From Bacillota bacterium (GTDB taxonomy: Bacteria; Bacillota; Clostridia; Christensenellales; SZUA-584): a DNA stretch of 21,016 bases. The DNA lies in NCBI GenBank assembly GCA_023459495.1, contig JAEWTL010000067.1, positions 1 through 21,016 on the forward strand. The letters run 5' to 3'. Positions within the stretch are counted from its first letter, which is position 1, and each line of letters begins with the position of its first letter. Both the position numbers and the translations under genes were made by a program. This document shows positions 12,161 through 20,016 of the stretch, piece by piece. The notes under the pieces were generated by a model. That model worked only from the letters and a program-made list of their open reading frames with translations. It was not told where the DNA came from and ran no database searches.

Positions 12161-12535
12161 TCAAACCCATTGGTGTTCCAGCATCCACGTACTGAAAATT
12201 GCCAGGCCACTTGCAAAAAGAAACATGACTGTATCATGACGTGACCAGCGTTTTTTATTTTTACGGAGGAAATATACGCCAGCACATGCGGTTAATATTG
12301 ATTCCGCAATCAAAAACCATCCTATAAGGGTACTGAACTGACCAAATGGGGGAGCAACACAGGCGATGTTATCCAGACAGGATTCATTTTGTGTGAGCAT
12401 ATGAAATCCCATCCAGAGTGATGATACTGGCAGAAACACGCCCACAGCCGGAATTATTAGTCTGGCGGAGAATATCCTTATCAGGAGTATCAATAGTGAT
12501 AAGAACAGAAAAAGAGTGATCATGTGGAAAAACAT
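12161..12535 (-). CDS. Small polytopic membrane protein, unknown function (124 aa)
   Basis: ATG 12535 has GGTGAT just upstream; an in-frame ATG five codons on is an alternative. Hydrophobic segments cover about residues 1-25, 27-46, 68-92 and 103-120. A loop with two cysteines (NESCLDNIACVAPPFG, about 50-65) is probably periplasmic and disulfide-bonded. A basic cytoplasmic loop (RKNKKRWSRHD) precedes the last segment, consistent with inside-positive topology. No family is recognised. It follows hha after 145 bp containing one hairpin. Confidence 0.75.
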   Translation of the reverse strand: MFFHMITLFLFLSLLILLIRIFSARLIIPAVGVFLPVSSLWMGFHMLTQNESCLDNIACVAPPFGQFSTLIGWFLIAESILTACAGVYFLRKNKKRWSRHDTVMFLFASGLAIFSTWMLEHQWV

Positions 12536-12560
12536 TCACATCACCTATAACACTATTAAG

Positions 12561-12594
12561 ATAGCCTGCCAGATATCCATTTCAGACAGGCTAT
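12561..12594 (-). other. Hairpin downstream of hha
   Basis: ATAGCCTG (12561-12568) and CAGGCTAT (12587-12594) form an 8-bp stem with an 18-nt loop in the gap between hha and the next gene. No T-run follows on the transcribed strand, so termination is uncertain. The rest of 12536-12680 shows nothing recognisable. Confidence 0.4.
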
Positions 12595-12680
12595 ATACAG
12601 GGTTCAATTCATTCTATGAAAGGTGTATAGGGATTGCTGATGTTTGTGTCGATCAAAAATCTAATATTAATAGATGAGAA

Positions 12681-12887
12681 CTAATATACATATTTCCAGA
12701 CGGATGGGGGGATTTTATCGTAGAGTTTATTCATTGTGAGTTCGGCAAGCCTGTGATCGGCGGCGGCATTAAACGACTCAAGCTCAGAAGGAGGGAGGCT
12801 GTTTTGGTTTTTTTCAATAATCTTTTCAAGTGTGTCGAGTGTTGAGCAACGTCTTAACTGAAAGAGCCAGTCTTGTTTTGTTTTCAT
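12681..12887 (-). CDS. hha: Hha/YmoA-family nucleoid-associated modulator (68 aa)
   Basis: Hha proteins bind H-NS and help silence horizontally acquired, AT-rich DNA; plasmid copies tune the cost of conjugative plasmids. The ATG at 12887 (MKTKQDWLFQLRRCSTLDTL) has AGGA 8 nt upstream, better than an in-frame ATG 21 nt earlier. The whole chain matches Hha in length and sequence: LRRCSTLDTLEKIIEKN, the conserved AADHRLAELTMNKLYDKIP, and the end VWKYVY. It lies 68 bp downstream of topB. A plasmid-borne Hha lets the plasmid regulate itself and the host's H-NS regulon. Confidence 0.93.
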   Translation of the reverse strand: MKTKQDWLFQLRRCSTLDTLEKIIEKNQNSLPPSELESFNAAADHRLAELTMNKLYDKIPPSVWKYVY

Positions 12888-12955
12888 TGTACAATTCCTG
12901 AAGAACATCCTTGTCCTATAGTAGCTACAACGATGTTTGATTTCTACTGCTGGAT

Positions 12956-15121
12956 TTATTTCTTACTTTTTTGTGTAAACTCAAATCCCAGTTTCCCGGT
13001 TGCTTTGTCAACCAGTTTTACTTTTGCTGAAAATTCTTTGTTTGTTTTTTGACTAATGAAACCTTTCAATTCACTTGTAACTCCTTTTGTTATTAACGTT
13101 TCAATTTGTTTATCGGTTAATGATTTGCCGCAGAAATCTTTCCATATCTTAAATTCACATCCTGTACAGAAATAACCTTTTGATCTGATTACAATCTGTT
13201 TACCACAGGAAGGACAAGGAGAGGACAGGCGTTGTGACTGACCAGACGGCGCGCTGGGGGAAACTTTTATTTCAGCACTGTTCGCATTACTGATCATCGG
13301 TATCAGATCATTGTACAGTTCGTCAACGAACTGTTCGATGGTCATTTCTCCGTTTTCAATGAGTGTCTGTTTTTCCGCCCATAATGCCGTCATATCTGGA
13401 TTAACAGCTATATCCGGCAGAGCATCAATAAGCGCATACCCGGTATCTGTCGGAATAAGTTTTCCTTTTTCCAGGGTGATATAGTTCCGTTTTTTCAGTG
13501 TTTCCAATATGGAAGCTCGCGTAGCTGGCGTACCAATACCGCCATGTTCGTCTTTTTTATCCCGATCTTTATCCTTCAGTAACTTTTTAATCACTGGATC
13601 AGTGACAAAATCTGCGACACGAACAAGCGCGGCAAGTAAAGTGGCTTCGGTGAATAATGGCGGTGGCGTTGTTTTCTTCTCATTCACAACCACTTCTTTT
13701 GTCGTCACTGTTTCTCCTGTGCGAATTTTACAGAGAAGATCAAAAGCGGAATCATCATTTTCGACTTCTGCTTCATCGTCCCCGGCATTTTCCACACCAA
13801 GAAACGCTTCAAATCCGCTGTCTGTAGTTTTCCTGGCACGGGCATAAAACGACTCATCACCACACTGAATGGCGACGGATACTTCCTGATATGCCTTCTC
13901 AGGCATGAACTGGACAAGATAGTGTTGTGCAATTGCCAGGTAAACGTTGCGTTCGTCGGTGCTCAGTGCGTTTACGTCCGGTACGCTAACGGTTGGGATG
14001 ATGGCTGTATGCGCTGTTACTTTTGCGCTGTTAAATGCCTTGCTTTTACGTGTCGTATCAATATCCATTGGCTGATCAAACACCGACTTCAGGGCATCGA
14101 TTATTTGTGGTGCTTCGCTGAATTGTTCGTCTGAAAGATATGAACAATCTGAACGGTTGTAAGTAATTGCTTTGTATTTTTCGCGTAGCTGCTGTGTGAT
14201 ATCCAGCGTTTTTTGAGCAGTCATTTTGAATTTTTTGTTCATGTACTGCTGAAGTCGTACCAGGTTAAAGGGCAACGGTGCAGCCGTTTTTTTATCATCT
14301 GTTGCTGCCGCTTCAACTGTGGCTGGTTTTCCTGCAAGTGATGTTGCTGTTCCATTCGCCCAGGTTTTATCAAGCAATTTGCGGTCTGTCAGCGGTGCGA
14401 ACTCACCAGGTTTCCAGTTCGCCCTGATAACATCAGCGCCGCGTTGAAAATGTCCGGTCATGGTGTAGTAGAAGCTGGATTTATGATTTTTATTGGCACG
14501 GGTGCGATTTACAATCAGGCCAAGCACGGGTGTCTGGACCCGTCCGACAGACAAAACACCTTTATAGCCTTTAGTTTTTGCCGGGATTGTGTAAGCACGC
14601 GTCATGGATAAACCGTATATCGCGTCGGCTACAGAACGCGCCAGAGCCTTGAGATAGAGTCCTCTGAAGTCACGGTTATTTTTGGGATTTGCCAGTGCCT
14701 TTTTCACTGCCGGAAGGGTGTTGTCGTTGATCAGAACGCGCTTAACGGGTTTTGTGTTGCCTGCATATTCCAGGACCTCATCGACAAGTAGCTGTCCTTC
14801 GTCATCTGGATCGCCAGCATGAATAATTTCGGTCACATCAGCACGCCTGATAAGCTCAATAATCGTTTTAACCTGTTTTTCGGCGCTTTCTACAGGCTGG
14901 TATTTTACGGGATAAAGACGCAAAGGGAGTGTTTCAATCTTCCACTCTTTGTATTCAGGATTATAGTTTTCGGGGGGCTGTGATTCGATAATATGACCAA
15001 AACAGTTAGTCACAATAGTATTATCACTTTCAAACCAGCCATCATGACGGGTAAAATTGCCACCAAGCGCCTTAACAATATCATTCGCTACTGCGGGTTT
15101 TTCTGCGATAAAAAGTCTCAT
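12956..15121 (-). CDS. topB: Plasmid type IA topoisomerase III (721 aa)
   Basis: It relaxes and decatenates single-stranded or gapped DNA and could process plasmid DNA during transfer or replication. The TOPRIM domain starts MRLFIAEKPAVA (Glu7) with HAGDPDDEGQ (Asp104, Asp106). The core contains YKGVLSVGRVQTPVLGLIV (about 186-204). The catalytic tyrosine is Tyr321 in AITYNRSDCSYLS. The C-terminus has a zinc-ribbon-like CPSCGKQI...GYFCTGC pair and a short TraE/TopB-like tail. Length is in the usual range of plasmid TopB/TraE enzymes. ATG 15121 has AAGGATAATAAG before it, 11 nt after the upstream gene's stop, so the two are cotranscribed. Confidence 0.95.
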   Translation of the reverse strand: MRLFIAEKPAVANDIVKALGGNFTRHDGWFESDNTIVTNCFGHIIESQPPENYNPEYKEWKIETLPLRLYPVKYQPVESAEKQVKTIIELIRRADVTEIIHAGDPDDEGQLLVDEVLEYAGNTKPVKRVLINDNTLPAVKKALANPKNNRDFRGLYLKALARSVADAIYGLSMTRAYTIPAKTKGYKGVLSVGRVQTPVLGLIVNRTRANKNHKSSFYYTMTGHFQRGADVIRANWKPGEFAPLTDRKLLDKTWANGTATSLAGKPATVEAAATDDKKTAAPLPFNLVRLQQYMNKKFKMTAQKTLDITQQLREKYKAITYNRSDCSYLSDEQFSEAPQIIDALKSVFDQPMDIDTTRKSKAFNSAKVTAHTAIIPTVSVPDVNALSTDERNVYLAIAQHYLVQFMPEKAYQEVSVAIQCGDESFYARARKTTDSGFEAFLGVENAGDDEAEVENDDSAFDLLCKIRTGETVTTKEVVVNEKKTTPPPLFTEATLLAALVRVADFVTDPVIKKLLKDKDRDKKDEHGGIGTPATRASILETLKKRNYITLEKGKLIPTDTGYALIDALPDIAVNPDMTALWAEKQTLIENGEMTIEQFVDELYNDLIPMISNANSAEIKVSPSAPSGQSQRLSSPCPSCGKQIVIRSKGYFCTGCEFKIWKDFCGKSLTDKQIETLITKGVTSELKGFISQKTNKEFSAKVKLVDKATGKLGFEFTQKSKK

Positions 15122-15132
15122 CTTATTATCCT

Positions 15133-15720
15133 TTAAATAACTAATGCACTTTCAATAGAAGGTTGTCTTTTGAATAAAGAGCAATCTGTACTCAATCGTT
15201 CAGACTGAATAGTGTGAAGTAAAAGGCTTTCTTCTCTGGACAGAAGGAAGTCACCCCATTCGAACTCTTCCCACACATCATGACTGTTTTCACCAGGTTT
15301 ATTTAATAAGGACTCCATTTTGGGCTGGATTCTGGCTGGAGGCTTATTTTCATAAGCTGAATGAACCCTGTAACTCCACTTATCAAAAGAACCATTTAAA
15401 AGAATTTCCTGTGAAACCATATCAAAATCATCATCTTCTATATAGGTATTGACTTGATGGTAAATTAACCCCATATCTTCAATATCCCAGGTGTATATAG
15501 TAGTAAACCATCTTAATTTTTTATCTGTTTGCAAAACGAGGCCATTAACTGACTTCCTTCCTTTTCGCATTCCAACCCATAAACATTTATTAGGCCACGG
15601 TCTGCCTACAGACAATGATTCACTATCAATTATAAAATCAAGCTCAGGTATGGAGATGGATTTAAGAGTGCATTTATTCGCCATGCGATGAAAAAGTTTA
15701 GGGACAATATGTAGGTACAT
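15133..15720 (-). CDS. Hypothetical protein upstream of topB (195 aa)
   Basis: The ATG at 15720 (MYLHIVPKLFHRMANKCTLK) has AGGAA about 7 nt upstream; a longer frame from a TTG at 15750 has no ribosome-binding site. The protein is soluble with no signal peptide, many aromatic residues (NKCLWVGMRKGRKSVNG, LRWFTTIYTWDIEDMG) and an acidic stretch (EDDDFDMVSQE). No domain is recognised. It ends 11 nt before topB, so they are almost certainly one transcription unit, suggesting a job in plasmid DNA metabolism or its regulation; that is inference. Confidence 0.75.
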   Translation of the reverse strand: MYLHIVPKLFHRMANKCTLKSISIPELDFIIDSESLSVGRPWPNKCLWVGMRKGRKSVNGLVLQTDKKLRWFTTIYTWDIEDMGLIYHQVNTYIEDDDFDMVSQEILLNGSFDKWSYRVHSAYENKPPARIQPKMESLLNKPGENSHDVWEEFEWGDFLLSREESLLLHTIQSERLSTDCSLFKRQPSIESALVI

Positions 15721-15799
15721 ATCTATTTCCTTTATCTTTATCGTAGTCAAAGAAGTTCTGATTTGTTGACCTCATGGTAAACAAGTTCACCATTGCGTA

Positions 15800-16048
15800 T
15801 TAAAGATAAGTCTTTAATATTGCGCAAAAATAAAAAGACAGACTCATTAGTATCATTAATAAAAAAATGATAAAAAACTCAACCATTTCAGGTATATTAA
15901 ATTTTCTGTGTACAGTTCTTAATAAAAATTGACCCGTTGCCACCCAGAAGGCAAAGAAACAAACCACGAACACTGAATTATCGAGTAAATCGTATAACGA
16001 ATACATCCAGTGACCAGCAGGATATGGCAAACCAAAAGAAGAATGCAT
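15800..16048 (-). CDS. Small two-pass membrane protein (82 aa)
   Basis: ATG 16048 follows GGGGGAAAGAA. Two hydrophobic segments at about residues 25-44 (VFVVCFFAFWVATGQFLL) and 56-78 (VEFFIIFLLMILMSLSFYF) are joined by a short basic loop (RTVHRKFNIPE). The N-terminus (HSSFGLPYPAGHWMYSLYD) has no signal cleavage site. Family unknown. It sits between a zinc-ribbon protein gene and the topB pair in the minus-strand series. Confidence 0.7.
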   Translation of the reverse strand: MHSSFGLPYPAGHWMYSLYDLLDNSVFVVCFFAFWVATGQFLLRTVHRKFNIPEMVEFFIIFLLMILMSLSFYFCAILKTYL

Positions 16049-16083
16049 TTCTTTCCCCCATTATGATTTTGAAGTATTCAGCA

Positions 16084-16488
16084 TTAGTATTCATCTTCAT
16101 AAGGTAGCCAATCGTAATCGTTTGAGTTCCAGTCAATTGGAAGAAATGGTTCTGTTTGTTTATGGCAGGAGAGGCAAACATAAATATTTTTCTCTTTATG
16201 AAAAATCATCGACTTACATTTATCACAGTCGCACCAACCCTCGACTGGTTCAGGGCATTCAGGTAATTCTGTCTCCTGATGTTTACCATATTTTTCCCAT
16301 TCCTCGGCATCCTGATAACCTCCCCATACTGCTTGTGTAAAACTATCGATATAGTCACCTGACTCATTTTTATCAAAATTAAATTTATATACTTCGCCAT
16401 TTAGTTCAAATGACATATCAAGGTCAGGTAGTAATTGCTTTTCGAAGCGTTGTTGTAACTCTTTCTTTTCTTTGGGTGATAAAGCCAT
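16084..16488 (-). CDS. Acidic zinc-ribbon protein, unknown function (134 aa)
   Basis: ATG 16488 follows GAGG (spacing 5). The N-terminal third is helical and charged (SPKEKKELQQRFEKQLLPDL). The middle is acidic and aromatic (TQAVWGGYQDAEEWEKYG). A four-cysteine ribbon, CDCDKCKSMIFH and YVCLSCHK (about residues 86-109), is a probable structural zinc site. The tail is very acidic (NDYDWLPYEDEY), giving a strongly acidic protein. It is 15 nt downstream of the nuclease gene and probably cotranscribed with it. No known family is recognised. Confidence 0.8.
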   Translation of the reverse strand: MALSPKEKKELQQRFEKQLLPDLDMSFELNGEVYKFNFDKNESGDYIDSFTQAVWGGYQDAEEWEKYGKHQETELPECPEPVEGWCDCDKCKSMIFHKEKNIYVCLSCHKQTEPFLPIDWNSNDYDWLPYEDEY

Positions 16489-16503
16489 AAAAACCTCTAT
16501 CAG

Positions 16504-17022
16504 TTAGTTATGTTTGTATCGCCACTCCCACGGTGGAACCGGATTTGCATCGGCCCACAAACCGCGTTTTTGTTCCTGCGCTTCCCGTTGCAGAGCCGGT
16601 AATGACTCATCCACGTTGTAACGTTCATATACCCATGCAGCGCCAGACTGAACCATAAAGCGGCTGGCATCCGTGCCGTTCGTCGTGAACACATGACCGA
16701 TAATGCGTCCGTAGCGGTCTTTATGTGAATAAGAGACTGTCACCTGTTTACCTGCAACCAGAGTTTTAAGCTGACTAGTTGACCAGCGTCCAAAAGGTTG
16801 TTTCTTTTCAGGGGCATCGATGTTTATCAATCGGACTCGGATCGGAACTTCATACACAACAATTTTTGCGGGTAGTGTTTTAATTTCTATGGTGTCGCCA
16901 TCGAGAACGCGAATAACTTTCCCCTGAAGAATTTTCTGGTTAAATGTATAAGGTATTCCACCTGCATTTGCAGACTGAAAAGCGGTAAGCAGATAAATAA
17001 ATATTGTTAATAAGATTTTCAT
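16504..17022 (-). CDS. nuc: Secreted thermonuclease-like (SNase-fold) nuclease (172 aa)
   Basis: Micrococcal-nuclease homologues cut DNA and RNA in a calcium-dependent way. Residues 1-20 form a signal peptide (MKILLTIFIYLLTAFQSANA), so it should reach the periplasm. The active site is complete: VLDGDTIEI (Asp43), VRLINIDAPEKKQPFG with Arg64, Asp69 and Glu72 spaced as in the Staphylococcus enzyme, and DRYGRIIGHVF with Arg106. The C-terminal GLWADANPVPPWEWR motif is common in plasmid and chromosomal homologues. ATG 17022 lacks a clear Shine-Dalgarno; a perfect palindrome ATTAACGTTAAT (17028-17039) overlaps that site. It is embedded in the transfer operon, perhaps to degrade DNA in the envelope. 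Confidence 0.92.
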   Translation of the reverse strand: MKILLTIFIYLLTAFQSANAGGIPYTFNQKILQGKVIRVLDGDTIEIKTLPAKIVVYEVPIRVRLINIDAPEKKQPFGRWSTSQLKTLVAGKQVTVSYSHKDRYGRIIGHVFTTNGTDASRFMVQSGAAWVYERYNVDESLPALQREAQEQKRGLWADANPVPPWEWRYKHN

Positions 17023-17068
17023 AAAAGATTAACGTTAATTTGTCTGTACAATGGATAGAGCGTTATTC

Positions 17069-17722
17069 TTATTTTCTTCCTGCCGCTTCATCGAAAAATG
17101 ATGATTTTCCTACTGCTGCGGCATCATACTGAAATGAATATCCAAAATCATCGTCATGCTCAAAACCTGTATTTTCTCCATTTTTTAGTCTGGAAAGAAT
17201 AATCTCAAGTTGACTGATTATATCTTCCCTTTCACTATGACGAGTGCCTTGTAAGAGAATAGTTACTTGTTGCAAAGGATATGCATGTTCAATCCATGCC
17301 TGGCTAGGTCCAGAGTGCGTTGCATATAAATTTTTTTGTGCCGAAATATTATTCAGAAAACAGGCTAAATCATCATTGGGATAAATTTCTTTAATATTGT
17401 TAATGTCGGATGTTAGTTTTACAAGTTGGAATGGTGGAGAATTTTTGTCTTCATTGTTGTCTCCTTTATCGTATTCTGGAAACACAATTAACAAAGGTGC
17501 ACCATTAGTTCTCTTCATAAAGCGGGTTACTAGCCGCCCAATATATTTATTGGACATATGCTGTTCAATGTCCAGGACAGCATATTCCTCCGCTGGGAAC
17601 ATTTTGTTTTTTTCGATGGATTTAATTTTTCTGGTAAGATGAATGTTTCTGATAAGCAAACCTACTATCAGGAAGTAAATAAATATCCAGAATAAAAAAT
17701 CACTCTGTAGTTGTTCTATCAT
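17069..17722 (-). CDS. Membrane-anchored protein downstream of rci (217 aa)
   Basis: The ATG at 17722 (MIEQLQSDFLFWIFIYFLIV) has GAGGA 7 nt upstream and lies 11 nt after the rci stop. A longer frame from a TTG at 17752 would overlap rci without a ribosome-binding site. One membrane segment spans about residues 9-26, followed by RNIHLTRKIKSIEKNK, so the bulk is probably cytoplasmic. The soluble part contains LDIEQHMSNKYIGRLVTRFM, LLIVFPEYDKGDNNED and an acidic C-terminal region (EHDDDFGYSFQYD). The family is not recognised. Tight linkage to rci suggests coexpression only. Confidence 0.75.
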   Translation of the reverse strand: MIEQLQSDFLFWIFIYFLIVGLLIRNIHLTRKIKSIEKNKMFPAEEYAVLDIEQHMSNKYIGRLVTRFMKRTNGAPLLIVFPEYDKGDNNEDKNSPPFQLVKLTSDINNIKEIYPNDDLACFLNNISAQKNLYATHSGPSQAWIEHAYPLQQVTILLQGTRHSEREDIISQLEIILSRLKNGENTGFEHDDDFGYSFQYDAAAVGKSSFFDEAAGRK

Positions 17723-17733
17723 AAGTGAATCCT

Positions 17734-18858
17734 CTAATTTGTTAATGGACAAATCATTACCCGTTCATCAATGTTTGTAGGAAGTTCGCCAGGAGTAGGG
17801 ACGCGTTCTCCTCGCTGGGCGGCTTGTGCCAGTGTTCGTAGCAGCAACACGCTGGCATGAAATATGGCCTGTTCTTTTGTGGCTGCGCTTGTTTCCAGGT
17901 CGAAATCACTCAGAGTTACAACGACTTGCCCGTTTCTGTTCTCGACCGTTGCCGGGTAGGGAACAAAATAGGGAGCGATCTTGCTGGTTTGCTTGCGTCG
18001 GGCATCGAGTTTACTGACAAGTTGATAAGCCCGAAGGTGTGTGTATCGTTTCAACATGTTCAGGGAGCGATGGCCTGAAATAGCGGCAACTTCAATGACA
18101 TTCAATGTACCAAGTTCGAAAAATCGGCTGATAGCCTCATGACGGAGGTCATGAAAATGCAAGTTTTCTATCTTCAGTTCCTGAAGTGCTGTTCGCCAGG
18201 CACTTTTGAACCCCGAAGATGTATAAGAAAAAATATTACCGTTAAGCTGTATTGGCAGCATTTGCAGGTAACTACGGGCTTTCCTGGATAGCGGAACATC
18301 GCGTGGAGCACCATTTTTGGTTGTTGGAAGATGAGCTACCCCATGTTGCAGATCGACGTGTTCCCAACGCAATGACAAGATTTCACCTTGTCGCATTGCT
18401 GTTTCCAGCGCCAGATGAAAAATGACGTAAAGAGCCTGGTTTTTTTCTTTGAAATACCGCGAAAGTCGGCGTTCTTCTCCTGAAGTCAGGCGACGATCGC
18501 GCCCGCTACTGATTTTGGGTTTTCTGACCAGTTCGACAGGATTCATGCGGCATGTTCCCCATTCCACACGGGCGATATTGAATAATGATGACAACAGGGC
18601 AAGTTCAAGACGGACGGTGTTTCCGGTTATTTGACGCCCCGTTCGGGGGTTAATTTGCGCCAACCGTTGATCCCGATAATTGGCAATATCAACAGTGGTA
18701 ATGTCATCCATATAGCGTTCAGCAATAGGGTGACGTTTAATCACATTTACGCGATAAAACTCCTGTAGATGACCTTTTTTGTGGATGGATACTGTCTTCA
18801 GGTATTTGTCCAGCGCCCGGCTGATTGTCATTTTGCGAATTTTGATTTTCTGAAACAT
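17734..18858 (-). CDS. rci: Rci, shufflon-specific tyrosine recombinase (374 aa)
   Basis: Rci inverts shufflon segments at sfx sites, switching the PilV C-terminus. Start ATG 18858 (MFQKIKIRKMTISRALDKYL) follows GGAGGGGAT. The N-terminal SAM-like domain covers about 10-110. The catalytic set is Arg156 (AMRQGEIL), Lys181 (TTKNGAPR), His236 and Arg239 (FHDLRHEAI), His263 (SGHRS), and nucleophile Tyr272 (RYTH). The roughly 95-residue C-terminal extension (281-374) is characteristic of Rci; in R64 Rci it is needed for action on asymmetric sfx sites and for inversion-only behaviour. The gene starts 62 bp from the nearest sfx. Length matches R64 Rci (about 384). Confidence 0.95.
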   Translation of the reverse strand: MFQKIKIRKMTISRALDKYLKTVSIHKKGHLQEFYRVNVIKRHPIAERYMDDITTVDIANYRDQRLAQINPRTGRQITGNTVRLELALLSSLFNIARVEWGTCRMNPVELVRKPKISSGRDRRLTSGEERRLSRYFKEKNQALYVIFHLALETAMRQGEILSLRWEHVDLQHGVAHLPTTKNGAPRDVPLSRKARSYLQMLPIQLNGNIFSYTSSGFKSAWRTALQELKIENLHFHDLRHEAISRFFELGTLNVIEVAAISGHRSLNMLKRYTHLRAYQLVSKLDARRKQTSKIAPYFVPYPATVENRNGQVVVTLSDFDLETSAATKEQAIFHASVLLLRTLAQAAQRGERVPTPGELPTNIDERVMICPLTN

Positions 18859-18919
18859 ATCCCCTCCAGACAAAAAAGGGGGGAAGGTAGAGATTCTTGC
18901 TTCGAAATGCAATATCACC

Positions 18920-18938
18920 GTGCCAATCCGGTACGTGG
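18920..18938 (+). repeat. sfx site 1 (rci-proximal end)
   Basis: GTGCCAATCCGGTACGTGG in + orientation, 62 bp from the rci start. It marks the distal boundary of the shufflon. Confidence 0.95.
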
Positions 18939-19184
18939 AAAAAAATTGGCGCAGGTGATAGCCAAATTGTTACCGCTTCAGCTACTGCGTGGCGTTGGCC
19001 AGGAGCAACGGCAACATGTCCATCTGGCAAGAAAGTCATTGGTGGAGGCGGTCAATGCAGATCAAATACCGGATTTATATGGCTCACGCGTTCCATGCCT
19101 TCAGGCAACAATGCATGGACTGCCAGTTGCGACACGACCGAAGATCAAAATGGTTCCATTACAGTTTACGCCATTTGCCAGTGA
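18939..19184 (+). CDS. pilV: Silent PilV C-terminal cassette 1+ (segment 1)
   Basis: The frame continues from sfx 1 (CQSGTWKKIGAGDSQIVT) for 82 codons and ends ITVYAICQ, stop TGA 19182-19184. Four cysteines after the sfx (TATCPSGKK, GGQCRSN, TASCDTTE, AICQ) suggest disulfide-stabilised adhesin folds. It has no start codon or promoter of its own and is expressed only if inversion joins it to the constant pilV part. Confidence 0.85.
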   Translation, partial: KKIGAGDSQIVTASATAWRWPGATATCPSGKKVIGGGGQCRSNTGFIWLTRSMPSGNNAWTASCDTTEDQNGSITVYAICQ

Positions 19185-19193
19185 CGATACTTA

Positions 19194-19469
19194 TCACTGG
19201 CAAACCACGATGTAACTACATTTCCCCGACAGGTCAGTTCGGTGAGTACCGCCATAAAAGTTGTATTCGTCATAGAAGCCGCATTTCACAATTCGATTGG
19301 CATCATAGGTTGCAACTGACCCCGCAAAATAATTCGGCTTCCACCCGTGCGGATTTTCTGCATTACTGACACTCCAGGTACACTGGCTGGCAGAAAAACC
19401 AGATGGCAATGGGATCTGTTGTCCATTTGCTATTTTTCCTGTCAGAACAGTGCTACCTGATGCCCTTCT
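19194..19469 (-). CDS. pilV: Silent PilV C-terminal cassette 1- (segment 1)
   Basis: The minus-strand frame from the sfx at 19470-19488 reads CQSGTWRRASGSTVLTGK and ends CSYIVVCQ, stop TGA at 19194-19196. Both segment-1 frames end in CQ plus TGA because the 11-bp inverted repeat TTTGCCAGTGA/TCACTGGCAAA (19174-19184, 19194-19204) forms both ends. Silent in this orientation. Confidence 0.85.
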   Translation of the reverse strand, partial: RRASGSTVLTGKIANGQQIPLPSGFSASQCTWSVSNAENPHGWKPNYFAGSVATYDANRIVKCGFYDEYNFYGGTHRTDLSGKCSYIVVCQ

Positions 19470-19515
19470 CCACGTACCGGATTGGCACTGGCCTCCGTGC
19501 CAATCCGGTATCTGG
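19470..19515. repeat. Back-to-back sfx sites 2 (-) and 3 (+)
   Basis: The - site is 19470-19488 (CCACGTACCGGATTGGCAC) and the + site is 19497-19515 (GTGCCAATCCGGTATCTGG). The 8-nt gap is TGGCCTCC. Confidence 0.95.
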
Positions 19516-19761
19516 ACAACGGCAAAAGTGAACTTCACTACCAGTACGTACAATATCGGGAAAAACACCCGAAATCTGAGCATTGGCGTACATGCGTACT
19601 GTTCGTGGACATACCTTAATGGTGCGCCTTTTGGTGGGTTTCAGCAGGTATACTCCGACCAAAACAAGGTTTGGTATGTGAATAATTATGCGTGGGGAAA
19701 TTATGAGTCCGGCGGCACAATTACTGTTACATGCCTGAATCTTCCTGGTGCTGGGATTTAA
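19516..19761 (+). CDS. pilV: Silent PilV C-terminal cassette 2+ (segment 2)
   Basis: From sfx 3 (CQSGIWTTAKVNFTTSTYN) 82 codons run to TAA 19759-19761. The cassette is rich in Tyr, Trp and Asn (NKVWYVNNYAWGNYESGG) and has cysteines in HAYCSWT and VTCLNL. The stop overlaps that of the opposing cassette in the palindrome TTAA. Confidence 0.85.
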   Translation, partial: TTAKVNFTTSTYNIGKNTRNLSIGVHAYCSWTYLNGAPFGGFQQVYSDQNKVWYVNNYAWGNYESGGTITVTCLNLPGAGI

Positions 19762-19970
19762 CCGAAGGGGCAACAATAAGCATCAACGTGTTCCTCATCA
19801 ACGCCATCACCAATGCCATACATGCGTGTACCTGTCATGATAAATCCGGTCGGGCATTGAATGGGTTTGTAGTAGATAGATCCTCCACTTTTCCCGCCAA
19901 TGAAGTGATTCATTGCTACAGATGATTGATACCACTTACAGGCGGAGTAGTTCACTTTATTGCCACCAGA
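19758..19970 (-). CDS. pilV: Silent PilV C-terminal cassette 2- (segment 2)
   Basis: From the sfx at 19971-19989 (CQSGRWSGGNKVNYSACKWY) the frame runs through CPTGFIMTGTRMYGIGDG to VDAYCCPFG, with the TAA stop at 19758-19760. It is glycine-rich with four cysteines after the sfx. Silent here. Confidence 0.85.
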   Translation of the reverse strand, partial: SGGNKVNYSACKWYQSSVAMNHFIGGKSGGSIYYKPIQCPTGFIMTGTRMYGIGDGVDEEHVDAYCCPFG

Positions 19971-20016
19971 CCACCGACCGGATTGGCACTGGCCTCCGTG
20001 CCAATCCGGTGTGTGG
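19971..20016. repeat. Back-to-back sfx sites 4 (-) and 5 (+)
   Basis: The - site is 19971-19989 (CCACCGACCGGATTGGCAC) and the + site is 19998-20016 (GTGCCAATCCGGTGTGTGG). The same 8-nt spacer TGGCCTCC occurs as at sites 2/3, indicating segmental duplication or exchange. Confidence 0.95.

Noticed and set aside
13509..13847. Plus-strand 112-codon frame within topB
   Set aside because: It is a shadow of the topB reading frame with serine/valine-rich low complexity and no ribosome site.
18897..19184. Stand-alone gene starting with TTG before sfx 1
   Set aside because: The part before the sfx is chance sequence. The frame is a silent PilV C-terminal cassette without its own start.
18769..19215. 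Plus-strand 148-codon frame crossing the rci start and shufflon segment 1
   Set aside because: It is out of frame with the CQSGxW reading of the sfx, overlaps rci antisense, and is not a PilV cassette.
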